Shown here: piece by piece, positions 32,060 to 40,284 of the stretch
Position numbering within the stretch: position 1 is the stretch's first letter
How the letters are laid out: every line of letters starts with the position of its first letter
Assembly (NCBI GenBank): GCA_947258375.1
Contig: CAMYIJ010000016.1
Location: 1-44,841, forward strand
DNA: 44,841 bases
Origin: an uncultured Acidimicrobiaceae bacterium
Lineage (GTDB): Bacteria; Actinomycetota; Acidimicrobiia; Spongiisociales; UBA5794
Direction: 5' to 3'
The notes under the pieces: generated by a model
What the model was told of the DNA's origin: nothing
The model's database searches: none
What the model saw: the letters and a program-made list of their open reading frames with translations, nothing else
Program-made: the position numbers and the translations under genes

Positions 32060-33769
32060 TCAGCAGCCATAGCCGGCTCCGGCAGACATGTAGGCGACCC
32101 GACTGTCGCCGTCCTCCGGTGGTCCGTCGAAGCTGATCAGCACGCGGCGCGATGCGTCCGCGGAGGGTTCGTTCAGCCAGACGAACCACGTGGGCAAACA
32201 CTCGTCCACGACATCGGGGAATACCACCCGGTCGCCGTGGGCCGCCAGCAGCTCAGAGAGGGTACTGCCGATGCCGATCCCTCCGCTGGTCCGCAGGGGC
32301 GACACGGAGGCGTCCCAATGGCTCCAGCCGGCCAGATGTTCGACCCCATCGGTGCGGTAGAAGTCCCCCGGGCTGGACAGCAGGGTGAGATTCAAATCAT
32401 CCCAGTGGAACGAGTGGTACATGTCGTGGCGCTCCCGACTCGGCGGGCCAATCTCAACCGTCAGCGGCTCGAGCACCTCACTCGTCGGTGTCCCGAAATC
32501 GACGATTCCGAGGCCGTCCCCAGCCAGCGCCAGCGGGGTCTCTTTCGCAACAGGCTCTGTAAACGTCTTCATGGCGGCCTGCCACAGGCTGGCGGTGGCG
32601 CCCGCTTCTTCGAGAACGGAGACTCCCCCGTCGACAACGACGACCACGTCTTCTTCGAGCCCGACGCCGCTGATGGCCACGTTGGTTCCGTCATCGTCGA
32701 TGAACCGGGCAGGCACGGCGGGTTCGGCGCCGGCGGCGTCGTCGTGAAGCTCGAGCCGCATCGTCTCAGTCCCCGAGCCGGGGTCGACGCCAACCAGCTC
32801 GATGGGTCGAGCGACCGCTCCGGCTTCCTCCTGCTGATACCAACCCTCGACCCACACGATGCGCGAGCCGTCGTCCGCGGCGGTGGCGACTGCCCATCGA
32901 TAGCAGTCCGGCGCGTTGCCGCAACCCGTTGCAGGTCCATATAGCAACCGGTCGCTCATCAGGGAAGGCAGCCAGTTGTAGTCGACCCGGCGTCCCAGCA
33001 GACGCAGGTCGCCGAACCGCACCTGGGTTCCGCCGTCGCCGCCGTACGGGTCGTGCCCCGTCGCGACCAGCGAGCCTCCAATGCGGAACTGGTTGACCGA
33101 ACTCTCGTAAGAGCCCACCAGCCCAAGCCGCTGTGTGGTGCCGGTTTCCAGGTCATACAGGCTCAGCCACTCGAGCACCTGGCGCCAGGCGCCCGATCCA
33201 CCCGGTCCCCCGATCATCATCCGGTAGAGGATGTTCGGGTGGCCGCCGATCTCGACCACATCCACCAGGGTCAGCCGGGCATCATCGTGGGTGACGACCG
33301 GTTCCGGCTCTTGGCCCGGAGCCGCGATCAGCCAGATAAGGGCCGGGCCTTCCCCGGCCCACTCGTGTACGTTGCGGCCGATTGTCTCGTCGAAGTGGAG
33401 GCCGCGAATCTCGCCGGGCTCGCCCTGAAAGACCACACCGCCGCGTAGATCGGGAACCGCCAGCCTTGTCGGCTTGCCCTCCAGGAACACCACCGGGGCC
33501 TCGCCGGGACTCATGAGCCTGATCCCGTTACCATCGGCGAGCAGCAACGGCGGCATGATTACGAGCCCGGTCGTGGTCGCCGTGGCAGGCACCGCCGTGG
33601 CAGGCACCGCCGTGGTAGGCACCGCCGTGGTAGGCACCGCCGTGGTCGCCGTCGTAGGCACGGCCGTGGTCGCCGTGGTAGGCGGTAGTGATGTGGGGGG
33701 TTTGGCGTCCGCCTCACAGGAAGCCATGATCAGGCACGAAGCCAGGAAGGCTGTGAGTAGGCGTTTCAT
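32060..33769 (-). CDS. Secreted lipoprotein with tandem-repeat linker, unknown function
   Basis: A 569-residue protein. The ATG at 33769 follows GAGGAGTTGGC and gives a signal peptide with lipobox IMASC (Cys18). The linker (~24-70) is a tandem repeat of TTAVP/ATAVP pentapeptides. The mature region has strand-rich segments like a propeller (NGIRLMSPGEAPVVFLEGKP, VRFGDLRLLGRRVDYNWLPS, SRIVWVEGWYQQEEAG) and an end domain from ~470 (FHWDDLNLTLLSSPGDFYR then SGGIGIGSTLSELLAAHGDR) that recalls secreted domains of actinobacterial lipoproteins. I recognise no enzyme motif. It is upstream of, and probably in one operon with, the membrane protein at 30499. Confidence 0.75.
   Translation of the reverse strand: MKRLLTAFLASCLIMASCEADAKPPTSLPPTTATTAVPTTATTAVPTTAVPTTAVPATAVPATATTTGLVIMPPLLLADGNGIRLMSPGEAPVVFLEGKPTRLAVPDLRGGVVFQGEPGEIRGLHFDETIGRNVHEWAGEGPALIWLIAAPGQEPEPVVTHDDARLTLVDVVEIGGHPNILYRMMIGGPGGSGAWRQVLEWLSLYDLETGTTQRLGLVGSYESSVNQFRIGGSLVATGHDPYGGDGGTQVRFGDLRLLGRRVDYNWLPSLMSDRLLYGPATGCGNAPDCYRWAVATAADDGSRIVWVEGWYQQEEAGAVARPIELVGVDPGSGTETMRLELHDDAAGAEPAVPARFIDDDGTNVAISGVGLEEDVVVVVDGGVSVLEEAGATASLWQAAMKTFTEPVAKETPLALAGDGLGIVDFGTPTSEVLEPLTVEIGPPSRERHDMYHSFHWDDLNLTLLSSPGDFYRTDGVEHLAGWSHWDASVSPLRTSGGIGIGSTLSELLAAHGDRVVFPDVVDECLPTWFVWLNEPSADASRRVLISFDGPPEDGDSRVAYMSAGAGYGC
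33579..33686. repeat. In-frame 15- and 24-base tandem repeats in lipoprotein linker
   Basis: Four 15-base units (GCCGTGGYAGGCACC on the plus strand, 33579-33638) are followed by two related 24-base units (33639-33686). All units are multiples of three, so changes in copy number would lengthen or shorten the Thr/Ala/Pro linker of the lipoprotein without a frameshift. Confidence 0.85.
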
Positions 33770-34151
33770 GCCAACTCCTCCGGGCCCCTGGAGCAGGCCC
33801 GACGGCGCTGCGTCCCAGACCCACTTCCACCCTATGCCGGCGGCGGGGTGGGCACAAGGGGCAAAGAGCGAGCTGTGAGCACTCAACGAGTTGCTGCAAC
33901 TGGTCACCAGCATGAGCGACGACGTGACGTTCTGCTCGGCTGGCGATCGATCCGGCGCGGCGCGGACTAGCTAGCCGTTGTCGTCCTGCCACTCGCGGGG
34001 TATGTTCGGGTGGTCCTGGAGCGGTGGATCGGCGCGGCGCCGCCGCTACCCCATCACGACAGCACACTGGCGTTCGACAGGAGTGGCCGCGGCAGGTTCT
34101 GGTCGCACCTGTGACGCGGAGACATCTGGCGCCTCGTTTAGCCTGACATCG
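33770..34151. other. Intergenic region between divergent genes
   Basis: This 382-base stretch separates the divergent lipoprotein and Ppx/GppA genes. It must hold promoters in both directions. I see no convincing gene, RNA, operator palindrome or terminator in it. Confidence 0.4.
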
Positions 34152-35684
34152 ATGCTGGCTTCGATTCTCGACCTGGGCAGTAACTCTTTTCGGCTGCTCG
34201 TGGCCGACGTGGCTCCCGACGGCGCGATTCGGCCGGTGCTGCGGGCCAGGGAGTTCCTGCGGTTGGGCCGGGAGATCGCGCTAACCGGCTCTTTCACCGC
34301 CGAGGCGGTCCAGCGTGCCGTCGGCGCCGCCGAGCACCTCGCCGGACTCGGCGTGCGGGCCGGCGCCGAACAGTCCATGGCATTGGCGACTTCCGCCATC
34401 CGTGATGCCGGCAACCGCGACGAGCTGGTCGAGCGGCTGCAAGCGGTGATCGGCACGCCGATCAGCGTCATCGACGGCCGGGAGGAGGCGCGACTCGGTT
34501 TCCTCGGGGTGGCTTCGAGCATCGCCCTCCCGCCGGGGAACCACCTGGTGCTGGATCTCGGCGGAGGCAGCCTCGAGCTCGCCGTGGGCTCCGGCGCCAC
34601 ACCCGTCTGGACCGGCTCGACCGATCTCGGTGTATCCCGGCTGGTGGCGGAGTGTGTGACCAGCGATCCGTTGAGCCGCGAGGACGTTGCCGCGCTCGAG
34701 GCGCGGGTCCGGGCGCGATTGGAACCGATAGCGCCCGAGATCTGCCAACTCGATCCGGACTGGTGCGTGTCGGTTGGCGGTCCGAATCGGGCATTGTTGC
34801 GGATGGTGATCGGGACGTCGGAGGCATGGCAGCCCGCCACTCTCAACCAGGCATGGATGACGGCCGCGGAGCTGGCGACGTTGCGCGATCGGCTCTTGAC
34901 GATGCCGCGGGCCGATCGTCTGGCGATGCCGGGAATGAAGGCGTCGCGCGCCGAACAACTCCCGGCGGCAGCGGTGATTGTGGCCACCGTCCTCGAAGTG
35001 CTCGGGGTCGACAGGACGGTGGCGAGCTATTGGGGTCTGCGCGAGGGAGCGATTCTCGACGCGTACGGCGACCCGGCGCTGGCGTTCGGCCGGGAGTTGC
35101 GGCCGGCGTCGGTGGCAAGGATGGAACGCCGCTTCTCGCCTCTCGGCCCTCACGATGCTCACGTTGCCGGCCTGGCGGCATCGCTGTTCGACCAGCTTTC
35201 CGCGGTACACGGCATGGATGCGACTTCTCGGGAACTACTCGCGTACGGGGCCCGCCTGCACACGATCGGGATGGGCGTGGGCTTCCGCGGGTACCACCGC
35301 CACGGCGCCTACCTGATCGAGAACTCCGAACTGCGCGGCTTCGATCCGGGCGAGATCGCCTCGCTCGCCTCCATCGTCAGGTTTGCACGCAATGGAACGA
35401 CCCGCGGCGGCTACCCGCCATTCGACTCGCTGGATGCCGAGGGAAGAGAGCGGATTGGCCAGTTGGTCGCCGTGCTCCACCTGGCCGACACGGCAGACCG
35501 CGGCCTCGACCAGGCAGTCGAGTCGATAACGCTCGATGTCGGCTCCAATGAGGTGACCGCAACGCTGATGGGAGCCGATCTGGAGTTGCGGCGGGAGTGG
35601 GTCGAGTCGGCCGAGTCGGTCTTCCAGGACGTCTTTGAGCGCCGGCTCGGGTTCGAGGGGGTCCGGGTAATCGACTCCTTCTGA
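34152..35684 (+). CDS. Ppx/GppA-family exopolyphosphatase or (p)ppGpp phosphohydrolase
   Basis: A 510-residue protein of the ASKHA-type Ppx/GppA family, acting on polyphosphate or pppGpp in the cytoplasm. The N-terminal phosphate-binding motif ILDLGSNSFRLLVADV follows the chosen ATG at 34152, and the second is VLDLGGGSLELAVG. The C-terminal part (~310-510) is the HD-like helical domain: PHDAHVAGLAASLFDQL, then GARLHTIGMGVGFRGYHRHG. There the usual His-Asp reads His-Thr (LHTIG), so this domain probably lacks metal-dependent hydrolase activity and serves dimerisation, as in many Ppx proteins. No clear ribosome-binding site is seen. Ppx and GppA cannot be separated by eye. Confidence 0.88.
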   Translation: MLASILDLGSNSFRLLVADVAPDGAIRPVLRAREFLRLGREIALTGSFTAEAVQRAVGAAEHLAGLGVRAGAEQSMALATSAIRDAGNRDELVERLQAVIGTPISVIDGREEARLGFLGVASSIALPPGNHLVLDLGGGSLELAVGSGATPVWTGSTDLGVSRLVAECVTSDPLSREDVAALEARVRARLEPIAPEICQLDPDWCVSVGGPNRALLRMVIGTSEAWQPATLNQAWMTAAELATLRDRLLTMPRADRLAMPGMKASRAEQLPAAAVIVATVLEVLGVDRTVASYWGLREGAILDAYGDPALAFGRELRPASVARMERRFSPLGPHDAHVAGLAASLFDQLSAVHGMDATSRELLAYGARLHTIGMGVGFRGYHRHGAYLIENSELRGFDPGEIASLASIVRFARNGTTRGGYPPFDSLDAEGRERIGQLVAVLHLADTADRGLDQAVESITLDVGSNEVTATLMGADLELRREWVESAESVFQDVFERRLGFEGVRVIDSF

Positions 35685-35750
35685 GTTTCGCCGATTGCAT
35701 CACCTGTTCCGCAAGGATTCCCGGCGCGTTGGTGCCGGCGGCCCGCCCCG

Positions 35751-36128
35751 CTACACCAACTCGACGGTGCACGTCAGGCCGAGGGCCGCAGCCAGCCTGG
35801 CGTCGGTAGTAACGAGAGGCGCATCGAATGCGGTGGCCAGGGCCACATATGCGGCATCGTATGGATTGACCGCCCCTCGCAGCGCCCAGATCTGATCGAG
35901 CAGCGAGTCGTGACCGTTTCGATGCAGGTTCGAATGCTCCAGGGCGGTCAGGAATCTCGCCGCATCAGATTCAGAGATCGTGCCGGTCGAGGCCAACCGG
36001 CGCAAAGCACTCGCCGCTTCGAGGTCGATCACATGCGGCGCGTGAAGCTCTTCACCGGAGATACGTGTCGCTGCCGAAGCCTCCCCTATGAACGCATCGA
36101 CGAGGACGGATGCGTCGATGACGATCAA
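35751..36128 (-). CDS. VapC-like PIN-domain toxin
   Basis: A 125-residue PIN-domain ribonuclease. Starting at TTG (36128) places the protein start at LIVIDASVLVDAF, and all four acidic metal ligands are present: Asp5, Glu37 (IDLEAASALRRL), Asp91 (NPYDAAYVALA) and Asp109 (VTTDARLA). VapC toxins cleave tRNA or rRNA and are held by a VapB antitoxin encoded just upstream. Here the start overlaps the end (TTGA) of a 50-codon stretch that looks like an antitoxin C-terminus without a beginning. The toxin looks intact, so its control is the open question. Confidence 0.85.
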   Translation of the reverse strand: MIVIDASVLVDAFIGEASAATRISGEELHAPHVIDLEAASALRRLASTGTISESDAARFLTALEHSNLHRNGHDSLLDQIWALRGAVNPYDAAYVALATAFDAPLVTTDARLAAALGLTCTVELV

Positions 36129-36277
36129 TCCGGCCGACCCGCCCGCACCGCTTCCGCCGCTTCGCCGGGCTGCAGGACTCGCTCGAGGTTGAGCTCTGCT
36201 ATCAGCTCCTCGAGGGGTCGTCGCGCTGCCAGGCGGGCCGGCTCGGCATTGAGGAAGTCGGCGGTGCCGGCATCCGC
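36125..36277 (-). pseudogene. Antitoxin C-terminal remnant upstream of VapC
   Basis: The frame immediately after the stop of the gene at 36278 stays open for 50 codons and ends in TGA overlapping the VapC TTG. It reads ADAGTADFLNAEPARLAARR, then PLEELIAELNLERVLQPGEA and ends AVRAGRPD, the type of toxin-wrapping tail seen in VapB/Phd antitoxins. There is no ATG, GTG or TTG in it and no DNA-binding part. It could only be made from a CTG or by read-through of the upstream stop. Most likely the front of the antitoxin was lost. Confidence 0.55.
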
Positions 36278-37780
36278 TCAGTCGATGCGTTTGCCCCCGC
36301 CCCAGCGGGTGACGAGCCCGTGGGAGAGTATGGCCGGACCGGTCCGCTCGATGACCGGCGGGATATCGCCGTCCTCGGCTTCGTTCACCAGGCGGCATAT
36401 CTCCAAGCGGCTGCGGTCGTCGATGGAGCCATTGTGGAGGCGCTCGGCCCCGCTTTTGCCGAGCTCCTCAGCCGTATCGAACGGGTCTAACGCCCCGCTC
36501 ATGCCGTCGCGGCCCATTATGTAGTAGGCCTTGACGGGGTGGATTTCGAAGTATTGGGCGTGCTCGGTGTCCATGATCCACGGCCCGTACAGGGCCACCA
36601 GGTCACCGTCGAGCTGCTGGCCGCCCTCGCCGAAGTTGCCAGGGTCGTCGAAGTCGACATCGGGGGCATCGGCATGGCCGCCGTCGCTGCCCCCGTCGAG
36701 CAGCCATTGGAGCAGGAAGATCAGCGCGGCGAACAGGGCCCCGATCACCGCTCCCAAGAGGGGCCCGAGAACCATGCAGAAGAACGTGTACGCGATCCCG
36801 AAGCTGGTCAGAGCGAGACTGAGCTGATCGAGTAGCAGCGCAATTGAATACCCGTCGAGCTCGCAATGCAGGAAGGGCAGCAGCCGCTTGCGATCGAAGC
36901 GGAACATCGGGTTGATGCCGCGCGGCTGATGCTGCACCTCATAGGGATTGTGCCTGGTCTTGTCGCTGCGCGAACCGTCCAGAGCCTGCCAGGCAACATC
37001 GGGATCGAAGTCGGGCGGTATCGCACCCGAGAGGGCCGACGCCGGGGGGATCACCGCGGGGTCCTTGCGGTAGTAGCGGCCCTGGAAGTTCTTCGGCTCG
37101 CCGGCGCTATTGGTGTTGGACGGGTCGAGCAGCCGGTCCATGTATCCGACCAGCAGGTTGTTGTACATGTCGGCGGTGGCGTCGCCGTCCTCGGGATCCT
37201 CGCCCTTGATTGCGTCCAGGTAGTCCGAGATGGCCTGACGCTCGGCAAGGCGATCAGCGGCGCTCTTCGTGGGATCGGTGAGCACGTCGGGATCACAGGT
37301 CGGCGGCGGCGCCGGCACCGTTCCGTCGAAGAACGGCGGATCGTCAAAAACGGCACTCTGATTGAGCAGACCGGCGTTTGCGTTGACGTGCGTGCACATG
37401 GCCTCGTAGCACTCGGGCTCCGTGTAGGGCGCGAGAAGGAGGTCCAGCTTGCGGTCGCCGTCGAAGCTGACCGAAGGTTTGTGGAGTACTGAACCGACGA
37501 CGCAGTTGTCATCGGCGTCCACGCACAGCAGCCGCTCGTGGTAGTACCAATCCTTGGCTTCCTGGAGCATCGCAACGATCACCACGATGAATGGGATGAC
37601 TCCGAAGCAGGGCACCAGGATTACGACCGGAACGATGATGGCCAGCGCCCCGGCGACGGTCGCCGTCTTGCTCGCGAACCAGGACCGTACGAGCAGGCCC
37701 AGTAGCCCGTCGAAGTTCTTGTGCGAGTGAGCGACACCGGGAGCAGCACAGAACGCCTTCTGGGGGAGGTTCTCCGGCAT
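36278..37780 (-). CDS. Membrane protein, unknown function, second of a two-gene unit
   Basis: A 500-residue protein. A hydrophobic block at ~36-73 (TVAGALAIIVPVVILVPCFG, VIPFIVVIVAML) and another at ~313-362 (FGIAYTFFCMVLGPLLGAVI, GALFAALIFLLQWLL) enclose a soluble middle part rich in Asp/Pro and Cys. A Gly/Asp-rich spacer (DGGSDGGHADAPDVDFDDPG) leads to a C-terminal segment with GPWIMDTEHAQYFEIHPVKA (~398-417), where Asp, His, Glu and His could bind a metal. I recognise no family. Its ATG overlaps the stop of the gene before it (TGATG), so the two are translationally coupled. Its own stop directly abuts the antitoxin remnant. Confidence 0.7.
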   Translation of the reverse strand: MPENLPQKAFCAAPGVAHSHKNFDGLLGLLVRSWFASKTATVAGALAIIVPVVILVPCFGVIPFIVVIVAMLQEAKDWYYHERLLCVDADDNCVVGSVLHKPSVSFDGDRKLDLLLAPYTEPECYEAMCTHVNANAGLLNQSAVFDDPPFFDGTVPAPPPTCDPDVLTDPTKSAADRLAERQAISDYLDAIKGEDPEDGDATADMYNNLLVGYMDRLLDPSNTNSAGEPKNFQGRYYRKDPAVIPPASALSGAIPPDFDPDVAWQALDGSRSDKTRHNPYEVQHQPRGINPMFRFDRKRLLPFLHCELDGYSIALLLDQLSLALTSFGIAYTFFCMVLGPLLGAVIGALFAALIFLLQWLLDGGSDGGHADAPDVDFDDPGNFGEGGQQLDGDLVALYGPWIMDTEHAQYFEIHPVKAYYIMGRDGMSGALDPFDTAEELGKSGAERLHNGSIDDRSRLEICRLVNEAEDGDIPPVIERTGPAILSHGLVTRWGGGKRID

Positions 37781-39060
37781 CAGTTCTGCACCTCGAGGAG
37801 GAACGTGACTCCGCCGATGAGGCGCCCGTCGTCGCGGAGCGCACGCACGTTGATCGAGTAGTGCTCTCCGGTCTGGGCCGAGGCCGGCACATGGATCTGC
37901 ACAGGAAGCGATCGCGTCTCTGCGGGTGCCAGCCGCACCTCGTCCCCGCCCTCCGGTGGGACGAAGGCCATGCCTGCGGGGAGTGCGACATCGGTGGCCA
38001 GCAGCTTGCGTTTGAAGTCGTCGTGGCCGACGTAGCGCGCCCGCGTGACCCGGTAACGCTCCTGGCGGCCGAAGCGGAGTCGCCAGCGGCGCAAGGGCTT
38101 GGGTGCTTGGGCCCCGGCGACATCGTCATGTGACTTGCGTCGGGTCGTCGGCTCCCGCGTGGCCGGGATCATCACCGGCCCGTAGTTACCAAGCTTCCTG
38201 CTCTTCGACCAGCGTTCCACTCCGGTATTCGTCTGTAGCTCGAGATCGACCTTGGCCTCTTCGTCGATGGCATATGCGTCGGCGTCGAACGTGAACCGGG
38301 CATCGCGACGGGCATGGTTGAACAGCGGCACCTCGACGTCGACAACCTCGCCGGCGGCCACGTGACCCGGGTTGGCGGAGTGGACGTTGGTGTTCTCCTG
38401 CCCAACATTGTTCTCGATATTCAGGTCGAGGGGATGGCTCACATGTGCCTGGAGACAGAAGTGGCGCTTCTCCCCCGCAACGACGCTCGGCGTGCGCCAG
38501 GTGAATTGGACGAGAGACGAACCCATGCCGGAAACGTTGATGTGGCGAACCACCTCCTGGCCGCCTGCGTCCACGTCGACGGGCAACAGGTCGGGCGAGT
38601 TGAAGCTCCACGGCCGGTACAGCAGCCGCACCTTCACGCCGAGGGCGAGATCGGTCGAGGCGTTGTGGACTCGCACGGTGACGATGTAGTCGGTGTCGGC
38701 TTCGAGGTGGTACGAGTCCGGTTCGATGACGTTGGGAGTGGCGGCCTTCGCCATCCAGATATCGGGGTTGTTCCACGTGACCGGCACACCCTGTGACGCC
38801 AGGTAGCCCTGGCTGTATATGCACGGATCGGGGCGGCGCATCACCGGTTCCGGAAACGGCGGATTGCAGTCGTCGCCGCGTTCCCCCTCCTCTTCCTTGA
38901 AGTTGCCGCGGCGCAGGAAGACGAGCAGCCATTCAAGGATCCTCAGCATCGCCACCGGCAAGAGGAGCATGAGGAGGAAGAGCAGCCCGAGGGCGGCGAT
39001 GAGGATGGCGAGCGGGCCGCGCACCAACAGCGAAAACAGGACCTTCTTGAGGTTGCTCAT
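37780..39060 (-). CDS. Membrane-anchored protein with Ig-like repeats, unknown function
   Basis: A 426-residue protein. The N-terminus (~10-50) is one long or two short membrane segments (RGPLAILIAALGLLFLLMLL, LPVAMLRILEWLLVFL), followed by an acidic stretch (FKEEEGERGDD) and two or three Ig-like or CARDB-like beta domains. One around residues 110-210 contains YIVTVRVHNASTDLALGVKV; one in the C-terminal third has PAETRSLPVQIHVPASAQTG and ends FLLEVQN. Such domains usually bind partners or surfaces. The gene leads the two-gene unit with the product at 36278. I recognise no family. Confidence 0.7.
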   Translation of the reverse strand: MSNLKKVLFSLLVRGPLAILIAALGLLFLLMLLLPVAMLRILEWLLVFLRRGNFKEEEGERGDDCNPPFPEPVMRRPDPCIYSQGYLASQGVPVTWNNPDIWMAKAATPNVIEPDSYHLEADTDYIVTVRVHNASTDLALGVKVRLLYRPWSFNSPDLLPVDVDAGGQEVVRHINVSGMGSSLVQFTWRTPSVVAGEKRHFCLQAHVSHPLDLNIENNVGQENTNVHSANPGHVAAGEVVDVEVPLFNHARRDARFTFDADAYAIDEEAKVDLELQTNTGVERWSKSRKLGNYGPVMIPATREPTTRRKSHDDVAGAQAPKPLRRWRLRFGRQERYRVTRARYVGHDDFKRKLLATDVALPAGMAFVPPEGGDEVRLAPAETRSLPVQIHVPASAQTGEHYSINVRALRDDGRLIGGVTFLLEVQN

Positions 39061-39178
39061 GTCTCCCCGAGCGGACTAGCGCGATCGCTCCTGGGTTCGA
39101 CTATATCGAACGGCAAACACGGATGCCGGGTTGAGCCCGCATGTCGCCTACCCGCTGACGACGGCCGACGATTGCGCT

Positions 39179-40111
39179 CTAGCGACTCCGGAACCAGGCG
39201 GCGGTGGCCGGAATGCCTACATCGAATGGTGTCGGGTCGTCCCAGAAGCGGCCCGCAAACTTCGAGTCGTCGACGAGGAAGGGGCGATCCCACTGGTAGA
39301 GCATCTCCTTGGCCTCGCGCACCTGCTTGTCGAAGAGACCGATCAGAGTCATCATCGCCGGCGGCGGTGCTTGGATCTTGAGCTCGACATCGAGGTGTTC
39401 GGCGAATGCTGTCAGGAGCTGGCGCACGGTCTGGACCGGCGCATTGGGCACATGCCACGCCTGGCCCCATGCCTCATCACCGGCGTCGGCAACACTGACG
39501 AGTGCCCGAGCGACGTCGGGGACGTATGTGAACGCGTGCGGCTGATCCGGATCGCCGAATACCTGGGCGGCCTTGCCCTGGGTCATCCGACCGACCGAAA
39601 AATCGCCGAGCGCGGCGAGGGTGACCCCCGGACCGTAGAAGTCGCTGGCCCGTACGGCCGCAGCCTGTACCCGCCCCGCGGCGTGCGCCTCCTGCCACAT
39701 CCGGGTGATCTGCGCCCGCACGGCGGGCTTGTCTCCGTAGTCGGTGAGCGGCATGTCCTCGGTACGCGGTCCATCGACGGGCCCGTACATGTACAGGTTG
39801 TCCATGAAGATGAGTGGCGCTCGGGCGTGCTCGGCGCCGTGGAGCATCCCGGTCATCAGCGGCGGCCACAGTTCAGGCCAGCGGTCGTAGCCCGGCAGCC
39901 CAACACACCCGAATACGACGCCGGCACCCTCGCATGCACGGGCGGCATCGGCAGGATCTGTGACGTCCGCGGCGACAACCTCGACACCGGCCGGGACATC
40001 GGCTGTGCCGCTCCGGGTTACGACGCGGGTGGGTCGGTTCGCTTCCGCCAGCCGCGCAATCACCGCGCGACCGGTGGGACCGGCGCCGAGCACGACGTTC
40101 AGCTCACTCAT
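39179..40111 (-). CDS. NAD(P)-dependent epimerase/reductase-like protein
   Basis: A 310-residue Rossmann-fold protein of the extended or atypical SDR (NmrA/epimerase-like) type. The dinucleotide motif is VVLGAGPTGRAVIARLAE at the N-terminus, and the ATG at 40111 follows GGGAAAGAG. Tyr in FMDNLYMYGPVDGPRTED stands where SDRs have the active-site segment, but the YxxxK pattern is not clear. FTYVPDVARALVSVAD is typical of NAD-dependent epimerases. The substrate cannot be stated. Genes on both sides seem unrelated. Confidence 0.82.
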   Translation of the reverse strand: MSELNVVLGAGPTGRAVIARLAEANRPTRVVTRSGTADVPAGVEVVAADVTDPADAARACEGAGVVFGCVGLPGYDRWPELWPPLMTGMLHGAEHARAPLIFMDNLYMYGPVDGPRTEDMPLTDYGDKPAVRAQITRMWQEAHAAGRVQAAAVRASDFYGPGVTLAALGDFSVGRMTQGKAAQVFGDPDQPHAFTYVPDVARALVSVADAGDEAWGQAWHVPNAPVQTVRQLLTAFAEHLDVELKIQAPPPAMMTLIGLFDKQVREAKEMLYQWDRPFLVDDSKFAGRFWDDPTPFDVGIPATAAWFRSR

Positions 40112-40284
40112 CTCTTTCCCTTCAAGACGGCCTGGGTTGTACGGAGCAGTCGAGCGTAGGCGGCTCGACGGTCGATTGCTTCGAGATCGCCAAGACTTGG
40201 CCTGAACATGGGAACGGAAGGTGACCACTGCACATAGGGAACACGGATGTCGAGGCGTAGTACGCGATCGCTACATTGGGCGTT

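Noticed and set aside
33579..33686. Repeat cluster considered as a CRISPR array
   Set aside because: The units are 15-24 bases, contiguous without spacers, and encode a protein linker in frame.
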